A stretch of 32,103 nucleotides of DNA from Saprospiraceae bacterium (GCA_020627865.1 JAHDGC010000003.1:1-32103); one strand, 5' to 3'. Positions 16,296 to 24,431 are shown, numbered from the stretch's first letter. The notes: generated by a model from the letters alone, not told the origin. Made by a program: numbers and translations.

Positions 16296-17173
16296 TTGAG
16301 TTGCATATTAGTTGGCAAACATTGAGCGGCATGGTGTATGTCTGCATTATAATATTTTAAACTATTTTTCTGTATAAATTTTTCTACTCTTTCTTTTATT
16401 TGCTCCGCAGGAATATTTTTTAAATCAAGCCCATTACTCGCTCCCATGAAACAATATTCCCCACAATGATAACAAGGCATAGTCAATTTACTAGCAGTAG
16501 TATATTTGAAAATAGATTTTAAGTTATCGTGCATTTCCTGCAAGAAGTCAAAATCCATGAAGGAACCCATCTGGAAAGAGCAGATTCCATTTTCAGTGAG
16601 GGCAGCACCAATGTCTTGATAAAATGCCTTGGAGAACAGTTTTTCTGATGGGCCAATGGCATCATTGCAATCAATAATGATGATGTCAAAATGGTTCTGA
16701 AATTTTTTCATGAAGGCCAGACCATCTTCAAACAAGACCTTAGCCTTCTCATGTTGGAAGGCGCCATCTGAAATAAAGGGTAAGTATTGTTGACAAATTT
16801 CGACAACTTTCCCATCAATATCAACCATCGTGCATTCTTCAATATCATGCTTGATGACTTCTCGCAAGGTGCCGCCATCTCCCCCTCCAATGATCAAAGC
16901 CCGTTTCGGATTGGGATGACATAGGATGTAAGGATGCGTAAGCATTTCATGATAGATGAACTCATCACTTTCCGAAAGTTGGACGATACCATCTAAAACA
17001 AGGACTTTTCCATAAACAGCATTCTCGAAGATTAAAATATCTTGAAAATCTGTTTTACCTTTATATATAAGTTGCTCAATTACGAATTTGTGGTGTATCT
17101 TCCCATATCTTTTTCCAGGGACAGTTCCCTCAGAAAAATAAATATCATTTTGAGGGGAGGATGTATTCTTCAT
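16292..17173 (-). CDS. speE: Spermidine synthase (aminopropyltransferase)
   Basis: A 293-aa protein with the family's motifs in order: the substrate region SESDEFIYHEMLTHP (about 67-81), the SAM-type Rossmann loop ALIIGGGDGGTLREVIKHD, the acidic strand end MVDIDGKVVEI, and IIIIDCNDAIGPSEKLF, which matches the usual DSxDPxGPxxxLF catalytic loop with Ala in place of Pro. It transfers an aminopropyl group from decarboxylated SAM to putrescine or a similar amine. It lies 107 bp after speD and overlaps the next gene by 4 bp. Several Cys residues (MPCYHCGEYC) near residue 235 are unusual in appearance and could bind metal, but this is untested. Confidence 0.92.
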   Translation of the reverse strand: MKNTSSPQNDIYFSEGTVPGKRYGKIHHKFVIEQLIYKGKTDFQDILIFENAVYGKVLVLDGIVQLSESDEFIYHEMLTHPYILCHPNPKRALIIGGGDGGTLREVIKHDIEECTMVDIDGKVVEICQQYLPFISDGAFQHEKAKVLFEDGLAFMKKFQNHFDIIIIDCNDAIGPSEKLFSKAFYQDIGAALTENGICSFQMGSFMDFDFLQEMHDNLKSIFKYTTASKLTMPCYHCGEYCFMGASNGLDLKNIPAEQIKERVEKFIQKNSLKYYNADIHHAAQCLPTNMQLK

Positions 17174-17280
17174 TTTTTATTTTAATTTTTTAGTTATAAT
17201 ATGCACTGAAGCACACGATTCTTACCTGTATCGTTTTACACATACAGTTGATAAATAACAGTTACAATATATGGCTTGAC

Positions 17281-17712
17281 TTATTTATCTAATGAGTCTT
17301 TATGTTTCCCTCTATATATGGTGTTGATCTCGAACCGCTCAGGTTTAAGCTGTTCTTTTAAATAGGTAATAGCTTCATGCGGAGAAGTGTGCTTTCCGCA
17401 GGTAAATATATCTAGTGCACAATATTGCTTTTCCGGCCAAGTATGGATAGAAATATGGCTTTCTCCCAAAATAGCAAAAGCCGTATATCCCATCGGGCTA
17501 AACCTATGTGCATCGTATTTCAATAGTTCACAATTGGCTTTGCGGGCAGCTTCCGTGATGGCGGCTTCAAAGTTAAATACGTCCTCCTCTATGCGGCATT
17601 CCCAAAATTCAGCAATAACATGAACGCCAACATATGCTTCCCTTTCATCTTGGAAACCGTTGACATGAAGATTATTTTCTATTGCATTAATAGGTGTGTT
17701 TAATTTTTTCAA
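17281..17712 (-). CDS. speD: S-adenosylmethionine decarboxylase proenzyme
   Basis: A 143-aa protein of the short prokaryotic SpeD type. It holds LGESHISIHTWPE (82-94), in which the bond between Glu84 and Ser85 is cleaved to make the pyruvoyl group, and the following YCALDIFTCG (97-106) with the catalytic Cys. It makes decarboxylated SAM for SpeE. The N-terminus (about 1-25) is somewhat extended and shows no targeting signal. It is the first gene of the cluster, with a -7-like element at 17786-17793. Confidence 0.93.
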   Translation of the reverse strand: MKKLNTPINAIENNLHVNGFQDEREAYVGVHVIAEFWECRIEEDVFNFEAAITEAARKANCELLKYDAHRFSPMGYTAFAILGESHISIHTWPEKQYCALDIFTCGKHTSPHEAITYLKEQLKPERFEINTIYRGKHKDSLDK

Positions 17713-17785
17713 TTCCCTAGTGTGTTTGTTTTGTATAAAAAATTAATGAACTGATTTATTTTAAAAAAAAACAGCGATGACTATA

Positions 17786-17793
17786 CAAATATA
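17786..17793 (-). promoter_or_regulatory. Putative -7 promoter element of speD
   Basis: On the - strand this reads TATATTTG, a full match to TAnnTTTG. A TTTG-type -33 match (CAAA on the + strand at 17815-17818) lies about 21 bp upstream of it. The start of transcription would be near 17779, about 67 nt before the speD ATG. Confidence 0.5.
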
Positions 17794-17889
17794 GAATATT
17801 CCAACATCAAAAACCAAACAAATTTAGCTAATTGTATGGCCTAATCCGAAGAAAATTTTCTATTCACTTTTTTGGGAAAGCATGAACGA

Positions 17890-18873
17890 TCACACATTGT
17901 TTCCACAGACTACTTTTTGTAAATCATGACTGATGAAACAATCGGGATTCAACTCTACGATGAACGTGGAACCCTCCCCAACTTGGCTACGAACACGCAG
18001 CTTCCCTCCCTCACTTTCTACGATTTTCTGACAGGTCGATAGCCCAAGCCCTGTTCCTTCATATTGATCGTTTCGGTGTAATCGACTAAACATCTTGAAA
18101 ATCTTCGGAACCATCTCTTCTGGGATACCAATGCCATTGTCCTGAAAAAGGAGCTGATGGCAACCTTCTTTTTCTATGGCACTAATTTGGATGGTCGGGG
18201 CTTCCGATTCATTGTATTTTATCCCGTTCTCGATGAGGTTCTTAAATAGCATAAATATCTTTGAGGCATTAAATTTTATACAAGGCAGTACATTATGGAT
18301 GATGATTTCGGCATTTCGTTGCTTCAAGTATTCAGATATAGATTCCGTTATCGTCTTGACCAAAGCATTCAGATCTATCTGTTCTAGTTCTTCTTCGGCA
18401 TTACTCGACAGTCGGGAAAACTCCAAAACATCTGTAATCAAGTTTTTAAGTCTGGTACTTCCCAATTTAATAAAGCTCAGATATTGTGAGACGTTTGGAT
18501 TATTCATCCCAGCAATTTCCTTTTCCAATAAAACCGTAAAACTGATAATATTGGCTAAAGGTGTTTTCAGGTCATGTGAGGCGATGTATGCAAAACGCTC
18601 TAATTCACCATTTGATTTTTCCAGTTTTTCATTGGTGTTCTTTAATTCATCATTTGTCTTTTTTAAGGCTTCATTACTGTCTTCTAATAATGCTACTGTT
18701 TTTTTTACGAAATTTTCATTTACTTTTATATCTTGCTTTTGGCGATTAATCCAGAAGACATTCCGGATGTGTTCCTCCTCCAAATCTTCAACCACTTGGA
18801 GCAAGTCCCGTCTTTTTATATCCGTTGTTTCCAGTTGTTTAACCAGCTGCTTGAGCTGTTCAAATTTAGACAT
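17890..18873 (-). CDS. Soluble sensor histidine kinase
   Basis: A 327-aa kinase with no membrane segment or signal peptide. Residues about 1-93 form a long coiled coil (ALKKTNDELKNTNEKLEKSN). The HisKA H-box is FAYIASHDLKTPLANI, with phospho-acceptor His100. The ATPase domain shows the N-box NLIENGIKYN, the G1 box DNGIGIPEE and the G2 box GTGLGLSTCQKI, so it should be active. It lies 4 nt after the FIST gene and is surely co-transcribed with it. FIST proteins are thought to be ligand-sensing, so the kinase probably reads the FIST protein's state in the cytoplasm, with the coiled coil as signal arm. No response regulator is adjacent. Confidence 0.9.
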   Translation of the reverse strand: MSKFEQLKQLVKQLETTDIKRRDLLQVVEDLEEEHIRNVFWINRQKQDIKVNENFVKKTVALLEDSNEALKKTNDELKNTNEKLEKSNGELERFAYIASHDLKTPLANIISFTVLLEKEIAGMNNPNVSQYLSFIKLGSTRLKNLITDVLEFSRLSSNAEEELEQIDLNALVKTITESISEYLKQRNAEIIIHNVLPCIKFNASKIFMLFKNLIENGIKYNESEAPTIQISAIEKEGCHQLLFQDNGIGIPEEMVPKIFKMFSRLHRNDQYEGTGLGLSTCQKIVESEGGKLRVRSQVGEGSTFIVELNPDCFISHDLQKVVCGNNV

Positions 18874-18877
18874 ATCA

Positions 18878-20029
18878 TCACTTTATTTTCAGTCCCATAA
18901 CACTGCAAGTTACATTGTGAAAGTGACTCTTTTTGGATTCATAATTATTGCCAATTTCTCCTGCCGATAGAAATCCAACCATCGGTACTTCCCACACATT
19001 AAATAATTTTGTAACTTCATCTTTGAAAAAGGGGCCTAGAGAGTTGTATCTACCGATGCAATTACTAACCAATAAGGCATCTATATCTGGATAATCGTTT
19101 TTGACAATATTCAATTTTTCCGCCAGATTATTAATAATATCAATACTCGGGTTGGTGCAGAATTTAAACTTTGTACCAACAGGAACACTGCAAATATAAT
19201 TCATAGATTGTCGCTCGATATTCAAGGTGAGGGCTGATTTCATAACGACTTGCCCATCATCCTGTACAACCTTGATCGGGTGGTTGCCTATGAAAACCAG
19301 CCTATCCTCCCCGCTAGCTATTTTCTCTAAATCAAAATAACTGAAATAATTATGAAATACCGACAGGGCTGGTTGGTTATCTATCTCTAACAGTTCATTT
19401 CCGGAAGACTTGGTTACGGTATGCGTGATGCCGATGCTATCCCAACCACTTATAGCGGCACCTATAAGGTTGATTTTGTCACAGTCAAAAATAATACTGG
19501 CGAGTCCTTCATGCAATAGGACACCATTAACGGCTACAGAAAAATTATTAAACTTAAGATCATCCATTGCATTTCCACCATGGATTGGAATTTGTTCGTG
19601 GGTAACGGATTGAATATCTTTGATCAGTAAATCTGATCTTACATTCATGCCGGATATAAGCGCGTATATTCCGGGGTTACTATACGTAGATTTTGCAAAT
19701 TCTCCCAATTCAACTCCCGCATTCTGGGTTTCCGCGAAGGCTACCTTATGTATTGTATAGTAGCTTTTTGGGATATACATGAAAATGGCAGAGATTCCAT
19801 TGTTGCTCAGGGTATTGTTTGTTATGATACCTGGAGTTGAAGCGCCAATATAGTCTACTTTGCGAGCAGCTAGATATTTATTAATAGCTGCGAATTCCGA
19901 ATGAACATCGTAATAAATGATCCCAACTGTTGGCAATCCATTTTGAGCAACCTGCTTTTCAAACTCTATTTTAAACTGTGTGAAATCCTGACCGTGTACG
20001 GTAAATGCTACCTTATTTTTTATTTGCAT
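18878..20029 (-). CDS. FIST-domain sensory protein
   Basis: A 383-aa protein without signal peptide. The N-terminal half (about 1-195) matches FIST N: LPTVGIIYYDV, AARKVDYIGASTPGIITN, and the glycine-rich HGGNAMDDLKFN. The C-terminal half (about 200-383) matches FIST C: INLIGAAISGWDSIG, DIDALLVSNCIGRY and VPMVGFLSAGEIGNN. FIST domains are predicted small-ligand sensors, often linked to kinases or cyclases; amino acids have been proposed as ligands. Here it is a separate protein translated just before a soluble kinase (4-nt spacing), so the two likely act as a split sensor kinase. A -7-like element is at 20085-20092. Confidence 0.88.
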   Translation of the reverse strand: MQIKNKVAFTVHGQDFTQFKIEFEKQVAQNGLPTVGIIYYDVHSEFAAINKYLAARKVDYIGASTPGIITNNTLSNNGISAIFMYIPKSYYTIHKVAFAETQNAGVELGEFAKSTYSNPGIYALISGMNVRSDLLIKDIQSVTHEQIPIHGGNAMDDLKFNNFSVAVNGVLLHEGLASIIFDCDKINLIGAAISGWDSIGITHTVTKSSGNELLEIDNQPALSVFHNYFSYFDLEKIASGEDRLVFIGNHPIKVVQDDGQVVMKSALTLNIERQSMNYICSVPVGTKFKFCTNPSIDIINNLAEKLNIVKNDYPDIDALLVSNCIGRYNSLGPFFKDEVTKLFNVWEVPMVGFLSAGEIGNNYESKKSHFHNVTCSVMGLKIK

Positions 20030-20428
20030 GCTGACATATTTTTAATGTTCTATATAAATTTTGCACCTCAAGTACCTTTTTAATCAAACTTACTTAATGA
20101 TGTAATTTTAGGGCAACGATAATTATACCAGTAACTGATGTTCACCCTACTTTTTTTTTATTACCCTACAGATTCCCAACCACTTGTAAGGATAAAATTA
20201 TTTTTCTTGTTGGGTTTTATACAAATTATTGATAATCAAATGTTTCAGTTGCCTTCGCTAAACCTTCTGTAGCGCTCATGATGTACCTATTTATACAATT
20301 GATGTAGTCGTGATGTACTATTAGATTATCTAGAAGTTGTTTTTTAGAGTATTATTGTTGAATATTTTTCATATATTTAAAACATTATTTTGATTAATCA
20401 TGATCAAAATCCATCTTAACACAATTAA
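20030..20428. other. Divergent intergenic region between FIST and GH16 genes
   Basis: These 399 bases contain no gene I can support. They are AT-rich and should hold two outward promoters. The leftward one is listed at 20085-20092. For the rightward gene the best match is TTATTTTG (20385-20392), 7 of 8 to TAnnTTTG and about 37 nt before the GH16 ATG. No strong inverted repeat was noticed. Confidence 0.45.
20085..20092 (-). promoter_or_regulatory. Putative -7 promoter element of the FIST-kinase operon
   Basis: On the - strand this reads TAAGTTTG, a full match to TAnnTTTG. A TTG trinucleotide (complement of CAA at 20114-20116) lies about 21 bp upstream at the expected -33 site. Transcription would start near 20078, about 49 nt before the FIST ATG. 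Confidence 0.5.
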
Positions 20429-22060
20429 ATGAAGGTACTCACACTTTTCTTTTACTTCCTTCCCTTCTGTTTGTTGGCGCAATTGCCCAGTATCCCTATA
20501 GATTTTGAGCCTTCCACCATTAATTATACCTATTATGACTTTGGTGGCGTAGTGACAAATGGTAGCATTCCCAATCCGGATGCATCAGGAGAAAATACAA
20601 GTTCGCAAGTACTGCAACTGACTAAAATTGCTGGGGCAGAAACCTGGGGTGGATCGGCCATGCCATTGGAGTTTCCCATTGATTTTACTACAAATGGAAA
20701 TATTTTAAGCTTAAAAGTTTATGCGCCCCGCGCCAATATTCCCATATTGCTAAAAGTGGAAGACACTTCTTCACCACCCAATCCGGATGGTTCTCCCTCC
20801 GTTTTTGCGCAGATCAGTATCAGTACCATAAATGTAAACACTTGGGAAGTCCTCGATTTTGATATGGCACTTCATCCCAATTTTGATCTTGCTAATAACT
20901 ATAATCAGATTGTCTTATTCCCCGATTTTGGTTCCATCGGGCAAGGCGAGGTTTTCTATATAGATGATATCGCATTCGACATACCAGATCCACCTATTGA
21001 TGAAGGCTGTATAGATACGATTCAATTGAATACTCATGTACACCTTACAGATAGTACCTTTCATGCAGAACATGTTTTAACTTCTGGTGGCTATGTCTCC
21101 GGTGAGCGCCAAGTTTATTATTATGCCGGTGGCGAAATCTGTCTTGATCTTGGATTTGCCGTAGATGCTGGCAATGAATTCACTGCCGAAATTGTAAACT
21201 GCTGCGTAGAAAAAACGTGGTACCAAGATGCAGATGGAGATGGGTTAGGGAATCCTTATGTCACAATACTAAGTTGTGAACAACCATCAGGATACGTAGA
21301 AACGCCTCGATTCAATATTGGATACACCACCCCAACATCTTATTCCGGATATACTTTAGTCTGGTCTGATGAGTTTGATAACAATATACTTGATCCTGCC
21401 AACTGGGGCTATGATTTGGGCGATGGTTGTCCTAATGTTTGTGGCTGGGGAAACAATGAAATTATTTGGTACCAAGAAGACAACGCTACTGTTGGAGATG
21501 ATTTTTTAACAATAGAAGCACGGGAAGAGGCTGCTGGTGGCTACAATTACACTTCTTCTCGGATAAAAACACAAGGCAAGCAGAGTTTCCAATATGGTCG
21601 AGTTGACATCAGGGCTAAGCTACCTTATAGCCAAGGTATTTGGCCGGCCTTATGGATGTTGGGGGAAAACATCACGACAGTGGGCTGGCCTTCTTGTGGT
21701 GAAATTGATGTCATGGAACTAATAGGTGGTGGTGGCAATGATAGCGTGACGCACGGGACAGGCCATTGGAATAATAATGGTCATAACTATATGGGAGGGA
21801 GTTATAGTTTGGCGAATGGGATTTTTGCAGATCAGTTCCATGTTTTTTCTGTGATCTGGGATGCGAATCAAATCCAGTGGTTCGTTGATGACAATTTATT
21901 TTACACCCTTGATATTACTGACCCGACCCGAAGCGAATTCCACAATCCCTTTTTCTTCATTTTTAATGTTTCCGTCGGAGGCAACTGGCCTGGCTATCCC
22001 GATGCGACGTCAGTATTCCCACAAACTATGGTTGTAGATTATATTCGGGTTTTCCAATAA
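20429..22060 (+). CDS. Secreted GH16 endo-beta-glucanase (laminarinase-like)
   Basis: A 543-aa protein with a signal peptide (about 1-17, LPFCLLAQ) and an N-terminal beta-sandwich resembling a carbohydrate-binding module (about 20-182, ending EVFYIDDIAFDIP). A middle Cys-containing segment follows, with the calcium-type repeat WYQDADGDGLGNPYV near residue 264. The GH16 domain spans about 305-543. Its catalytic motif EIDVME gives nucleophile Glu425, Asp427 and acid/base Glu430. GIWPALWML and the C-terminal VVDYIRVFQ are standard for bacterial beta-1,3-glucanases; laminarin or a similar glucan is the likely substrate. Unlike the next gene it carries no T9SS sorting domain, so it may stay periplasmic or leave another way. 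It may work with the glucan-binding protein downstream. Confidence 0.9.
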   Translation: MKVLTLFFYFLPFCLLAQLPSIPIDFEPSTINYTYYDFGGVVTNGSIPNPDASGENTSSQVLQLTKIAGAETWGGSAMPLEFPIDFTTNGNILSLKVYAPRANIPILLKVEDTSSPPNPDGSPSVFAQISISTINVNTWEVLDFDMALHPNFDLANNYNQIVLFPDFGSIGQGEVFYIDDIAFDIPDPPIDEGCIDTIQLNTHVHLTDSTFHAEHVLTSGGYVSGERQVYYYAGGEICLDLGFAVDAGNEFTAEIVNCCVEKTWYQDADGDGLGNPYVTILSCEQPSGYVETPRFNIGYTTPTSYSGYTLVWSDEFDNNILDPANWGYDLGDGCPNVCGWGNNEIIWYQEDNATVGDDFLTIEAREEAAGGYNYTSSRIKTQGKQSFQYGRVDIRAKLPYSQGIWPALWMLGENITTVGWPSCGEIDVMELIGGGGNDSVTHGTGHWNNNGHNYMGGSYSLANGIFADQFHVFSVIWDANQIQWFVDDNLFYTLDITDPTRSEFHNPFFFIFNVSVGGNWPGYPDATSVFPQTMVVDYIRVFQ

Positions 22061-22137
22061 GTTTGTGTTTATAAGAAGTGAGTTTTATAAACAAAATTTG
22101 AACATATGACAAATTGGGTGCAACTAAGTCAATAACT

Positions 22138-22222
22138 ATCCTCCCCCTATCCCCCTCCTGAGGGGGAAATGGCCTTTCGGCATTAGAGCGATCTCCCCCT
22201 CGGGAGGGGGCGGAGGGAGGAT
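22138..22222. repeat. 85-bp C/G-rich imperfect inverted repeat (REP/MITE-like)
   Basis: The left arm starts ATCCTCCCCCTATCCCCC (22138-) and pairs with the right arm ending GGAGGGAGGAT (to 22222). Arms are about 31 nt with few mismatches, around a loop with ATGGCCTTTCGGCAT. Each arm also contains its own smaller palindrome, CCCCCTCCTGAGGGGG and CCCCCTCGGGAGGGGG. Composition is sharply different from the AT-rich flanks. It lies between the GH16 and glucan-binding genes. Such elements are, from memory, frequent dispersed repeats in Bacteroidota. It contains a spurious proline-rich - strand frame. Confidence 0.75.
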
Positions 22223-22292
22223 TTCTGAAACCCATAATTAGATCGTGATACTACTTAACAAAAATAAAACAAAAATAAAAACAGATTGAATT

Positions 22293-24227
22293 ATGAATGT
22301 ACGTTTTACTTTTTTATGGTCCCTAATACTGATACCATTTTCCTTGCTTGCCGGCAACATCACCTTTGAGGTGGATATGTCTTGTTATAACGGCACTTAT
22401 AATACGGTACATGTGAATGGTACTTGGAATAATTGGTGTGGCGATTGTAATCCGTTGACCAACACCGGAGGTACCATCTGGTCTGGAACTTTTGACATTC
22501 CAGATGGCAACCATGAGTTCAAATTTACTGTTGATGGTTGGACAGACCAAGAAATATTTAACGGCTCCGAAGAATGTACTGGTCCACCGGCAGAGTTTGT
22601 CAATCGCTTGCTTACCGTTGCTGGAGATGCGACATATTCCGCTTTATGGAATAGCTGCACCGGTTCTTGTAATGCTTCCGGCGATGTTACTTTTTCCGTT
22701 GATATGAATTGTGCTGGGCTTAGTTTCACGACGGCTTATGTCAACGGTACTTTTAATGGCTGGTGTGGAACATGCAACCCCATGACAGATGACGATGGGG
22801 ATGGCGTTTGGACATTGACGATGAATTTGCCTGCTGGCGACCATCAGTATAAGTATACGGTAGATGGTTGGACAGCACAGGAAATGTTTGATGGTTCGGA
22901 AGAATGCACTGGGCCTCCTGCAGAATTTGTAAATAGACTGTTAAGCGTTAGTGGAGATATGACAACTAGCAGTGGCTGGAACATTTGTGGCGCTTGTCCT
23001 GTTTCGGAGTCTTTGGTCAATTTCTGTGTAGACATGACCGAAAGTGGCGAAACTTTTGGAACCGTACATGTGAATGGTACTTGGAACAATTGGTGTGGTG
23101 ATTGTAACCCATTGGCCGATGATGACGGTGATGGCATTTGGTGTGGCGAATTCTCTATTCCAGATGGCGATCATGAATTTAAATTTACTTTCGATGGTTG
23201 GACAGGACAGGAAATATTCAGGGGAGGAGAACCTTGCACGGTAGTCATTAATGATTTCATCAACAGAAGTTTGAGTGTTGGAGGAGATATGAGTTATGAT
23301 GCCGTGTGGAATGTTTGTGCTGCTGATCTGGCCAGTGTGCCGCAGCCGGGCATCATTACGCTCTGTGTATGTGTAGCCGATAGTCCGGCAGCTCCTGGGA
23401 ATATTTTTCTGAATGGTACTTTTAATGACTGGTGTGGCGATTGCCTTCCAATGGAAAATGATGGTGGCGATAAATGGTGTGCCAAAAATCTACCCCTTCC
23501 TGCTGGGCCAATTCACTATAAATTTACCGTTGATGGTTGGACAGATCAAGAACAGTTAACCCCTGGCGATGATTGCACCATTACATTGGGAGGGTTTACC
23601 AATCGGGTTGCTTACATTGATGGCCATGCCAACCTCGGTACCGTAAGTTGGAACAGCTGTGATGAAGCGGTTGATGTTTCTTGCTTGATTGCGCTTCCAG
23701 TTGCCCTCACTTCATTTGATGCTCAACTCAAAGATGAAAATGTATTCTTAGATTGGCAAACATCCAGCGAATGGCAGACCAGTCATTTTGTTGTACAACA
23801 TGCCGAAGATGGCATCAATTTCCAAGACCTGCATAAATTAACAGCTCGTGGAGCAGCAAACAAAAATACGAATTATAGTTTTGTCCATGAAAGCCCAGTA
23901 TATGGCGACAATTACTATAGACTTAAGGAAGTAGATATAACCGGAGCCGTTACTTTCAGTAAAATTATCCAGATTCGTTATGATAAAAAAACGGAGTTAA
24001 TGGTTATGCCTTCTGTAGCGAATGATTTGGTTACGGTTGTGTTGCCCACCGGAAATACTGAAGGCTTGATTGAAGTATACAATATTTTTGGCGCTAAATT
24101 ATTTTCTATTCCGGCAGCAGGCAACGCCAAAATGGATTTATCCATCGGTGATTATGCCAATGGACATTACATTGTTGTTTATCAAACAGGGTCAGAAATT
24201 TTAACTCGACGGATTATTAAAATCTAA
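22293..24227 (+). CDS. Secreted protein with four glucan-binding-like modules and T9SS sorting domain
   Basis: A 644-aa protein with a signal peptide (1-20). Four tandem modules, spaced 109-113 residues apart, each carry VNGTWNNWCGDCNP-like and FTVDGW-like signatures; the CxxC pairs are at 49-52, 158-161, 268-271 and 381-384, and DGW at 81, 191, 301 and 414. The W-N-x-W and GDHEFKFTVDGW pattern resembles starch/glycogen-binding CBM20/CBM48 folds; similar modules are known beside glucanases in marine Bacteroidota. Then come a fibronectin-like segment (about 468-570, LPVALTSFDAQL...VFLDWQT) and a C-terminal T9SS type A sorting domain (about 572-644, ending TRRIIKI), so the protein is exported and held at or released from the surface. 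No catalytic domain is evident. It probably binds glucan for the neighbouring GH16 enzyme. Confidence 0.85.
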   Translation: MNVRFTFLWSLILIPFSLLAGNITFEVDMSCYNGTYNTVHVNGTWNNWCGDCNPLTNTGGTIWSGTFDIPDGNHEFKFTVDGWTDQEIFNGSEECTGPPAEFVNRLLTVAGDATYSALWNSCTGSCNASGDVTFSVDMNCAGLSFTTAYVNGTFNGWCGTCNPMTDDDGDGVWTLTMNLPAGDHQYKYTVDGWTAQEMFDGSEECTGPPAEFVNRLLSVSGDMTTSSGWNICGACPVSESLVNFCVDMTESGETFGTVHVNGTWNNWCGDCNPLADDDGDGIWCGEFSIPDGDHEFKFTFDGWTGQEIFRGGEPCTVVINDFINRSLSVGGDMSYDAVWNVCAADLASVPQPGIITLCVCVADSPAAPGNIFLNGTFNDWCGDCLPMENDGGDKWCAKNLPLPAGPIHYKFTVDGWTDQEQLTPGDDCTITLGGFTNRVAYIDGHANLGTVSWNSCDEAVDVSCLIALPVALTSFDAQLKDENVFLDWQTSSEWQTSHFVVQHAEDGINFQDLHKLTARGAANKNTNYSFVHESPVYGDNYYRLKEVDITGAVTFSKIIQIRYDKKTELMVMPSVANDLVTVVLPTGNTEGLIEVYNIFGAKLFSIPAAGNAKMDLSIGDYANGHYIVVYQTGSEILTRRIIKI

Positions 24228-24242
24228 ATGTCCTATATATCC

Positions 24243-24279
24243 AAAGCTACTAACTAGCTTCAAGCGAGTCAGCAGCTTT
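24243..24279 (+). repeat. Hairpin with GCTTCAAGC apex after the glucan-binding gene
   Basis: AAAGCT (24243-24248) pairs with AGCTTT (24274-24279). The stem continues to the tip GCT-TCA-AGC (24257-24265) with three symmetric one-base mismatches. It starts 15 nt after the stop codon. The same apex occurs at 7896 and 12234, and a near-identical one at 9613. Confidence 0.6.
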
Positions 24280-24292
24280 TGCGAGAACAGTT

Positions 24293-24350
24293 AAACCGAT
24301 AAGGGTTTTGCAAGTAATTTGTTACAAATGCAATACCTTTATCGGTTTTT
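24293..24350 (+). terminator. Rho-independent terminator
   Basis: AAACCGATAAGGGT (24293-24306) pairs with ACCTTTATCGGTTT (24335-24348) with one wobble. Inner arms GTAA/TTAC and TTGCA/TGCAA extend it. The tail is TTTTTATTTTG. This is a clear intrinsic terminator for the glucan-binding gene, coming right after the apex hairpin at 24243. Confidence 0.8.
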
Positions 24351-24411
24351 ATTTTGCCAATCCCTGTAGGGTTTTCTTTCCTAGTTTTCAGACAAAAATC
24401 GTGGCAGGTAG

Positions 24412-24431
24412 CGGTCAATTTCAATTGACCG
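24412..24431. repeat. Perfect 9-bp-arm palindrome
   Basis: CGGTCAATT (24412-24420) and AATTGACCG (24423-24431) flank a 2-base centre. It lies in the 406-bp gap 24228-24633, which otherwise holds the hairpin at 24243, the terminator at 24293 and the repeat at 24441. It could be an operator or part of the neighbouring repeat; its role is unknown. Confidence 0.45.

Noticed and set aside
17713-17889. Possible tRNA or riboswitch upstream of speD
   Set aside because: No cloverleaf, T-loop or conserved riboswitch core could be seen; the stretch is A-rich and fits a simple promoter region.
18176-18970. A 264-codon + strand frame over the histidine kinase
   Set aside because: It is antisense to a kinase with all its motifs intact; the Ser/Phe-rich product is a typical shadow.
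22026-22235. A 69-codon - strand frame rich in Pro, Ser and Arg
   Set aside because: It is the translation of the C/G-rich inverted repeat at 22138-22222, a common source of false frames.
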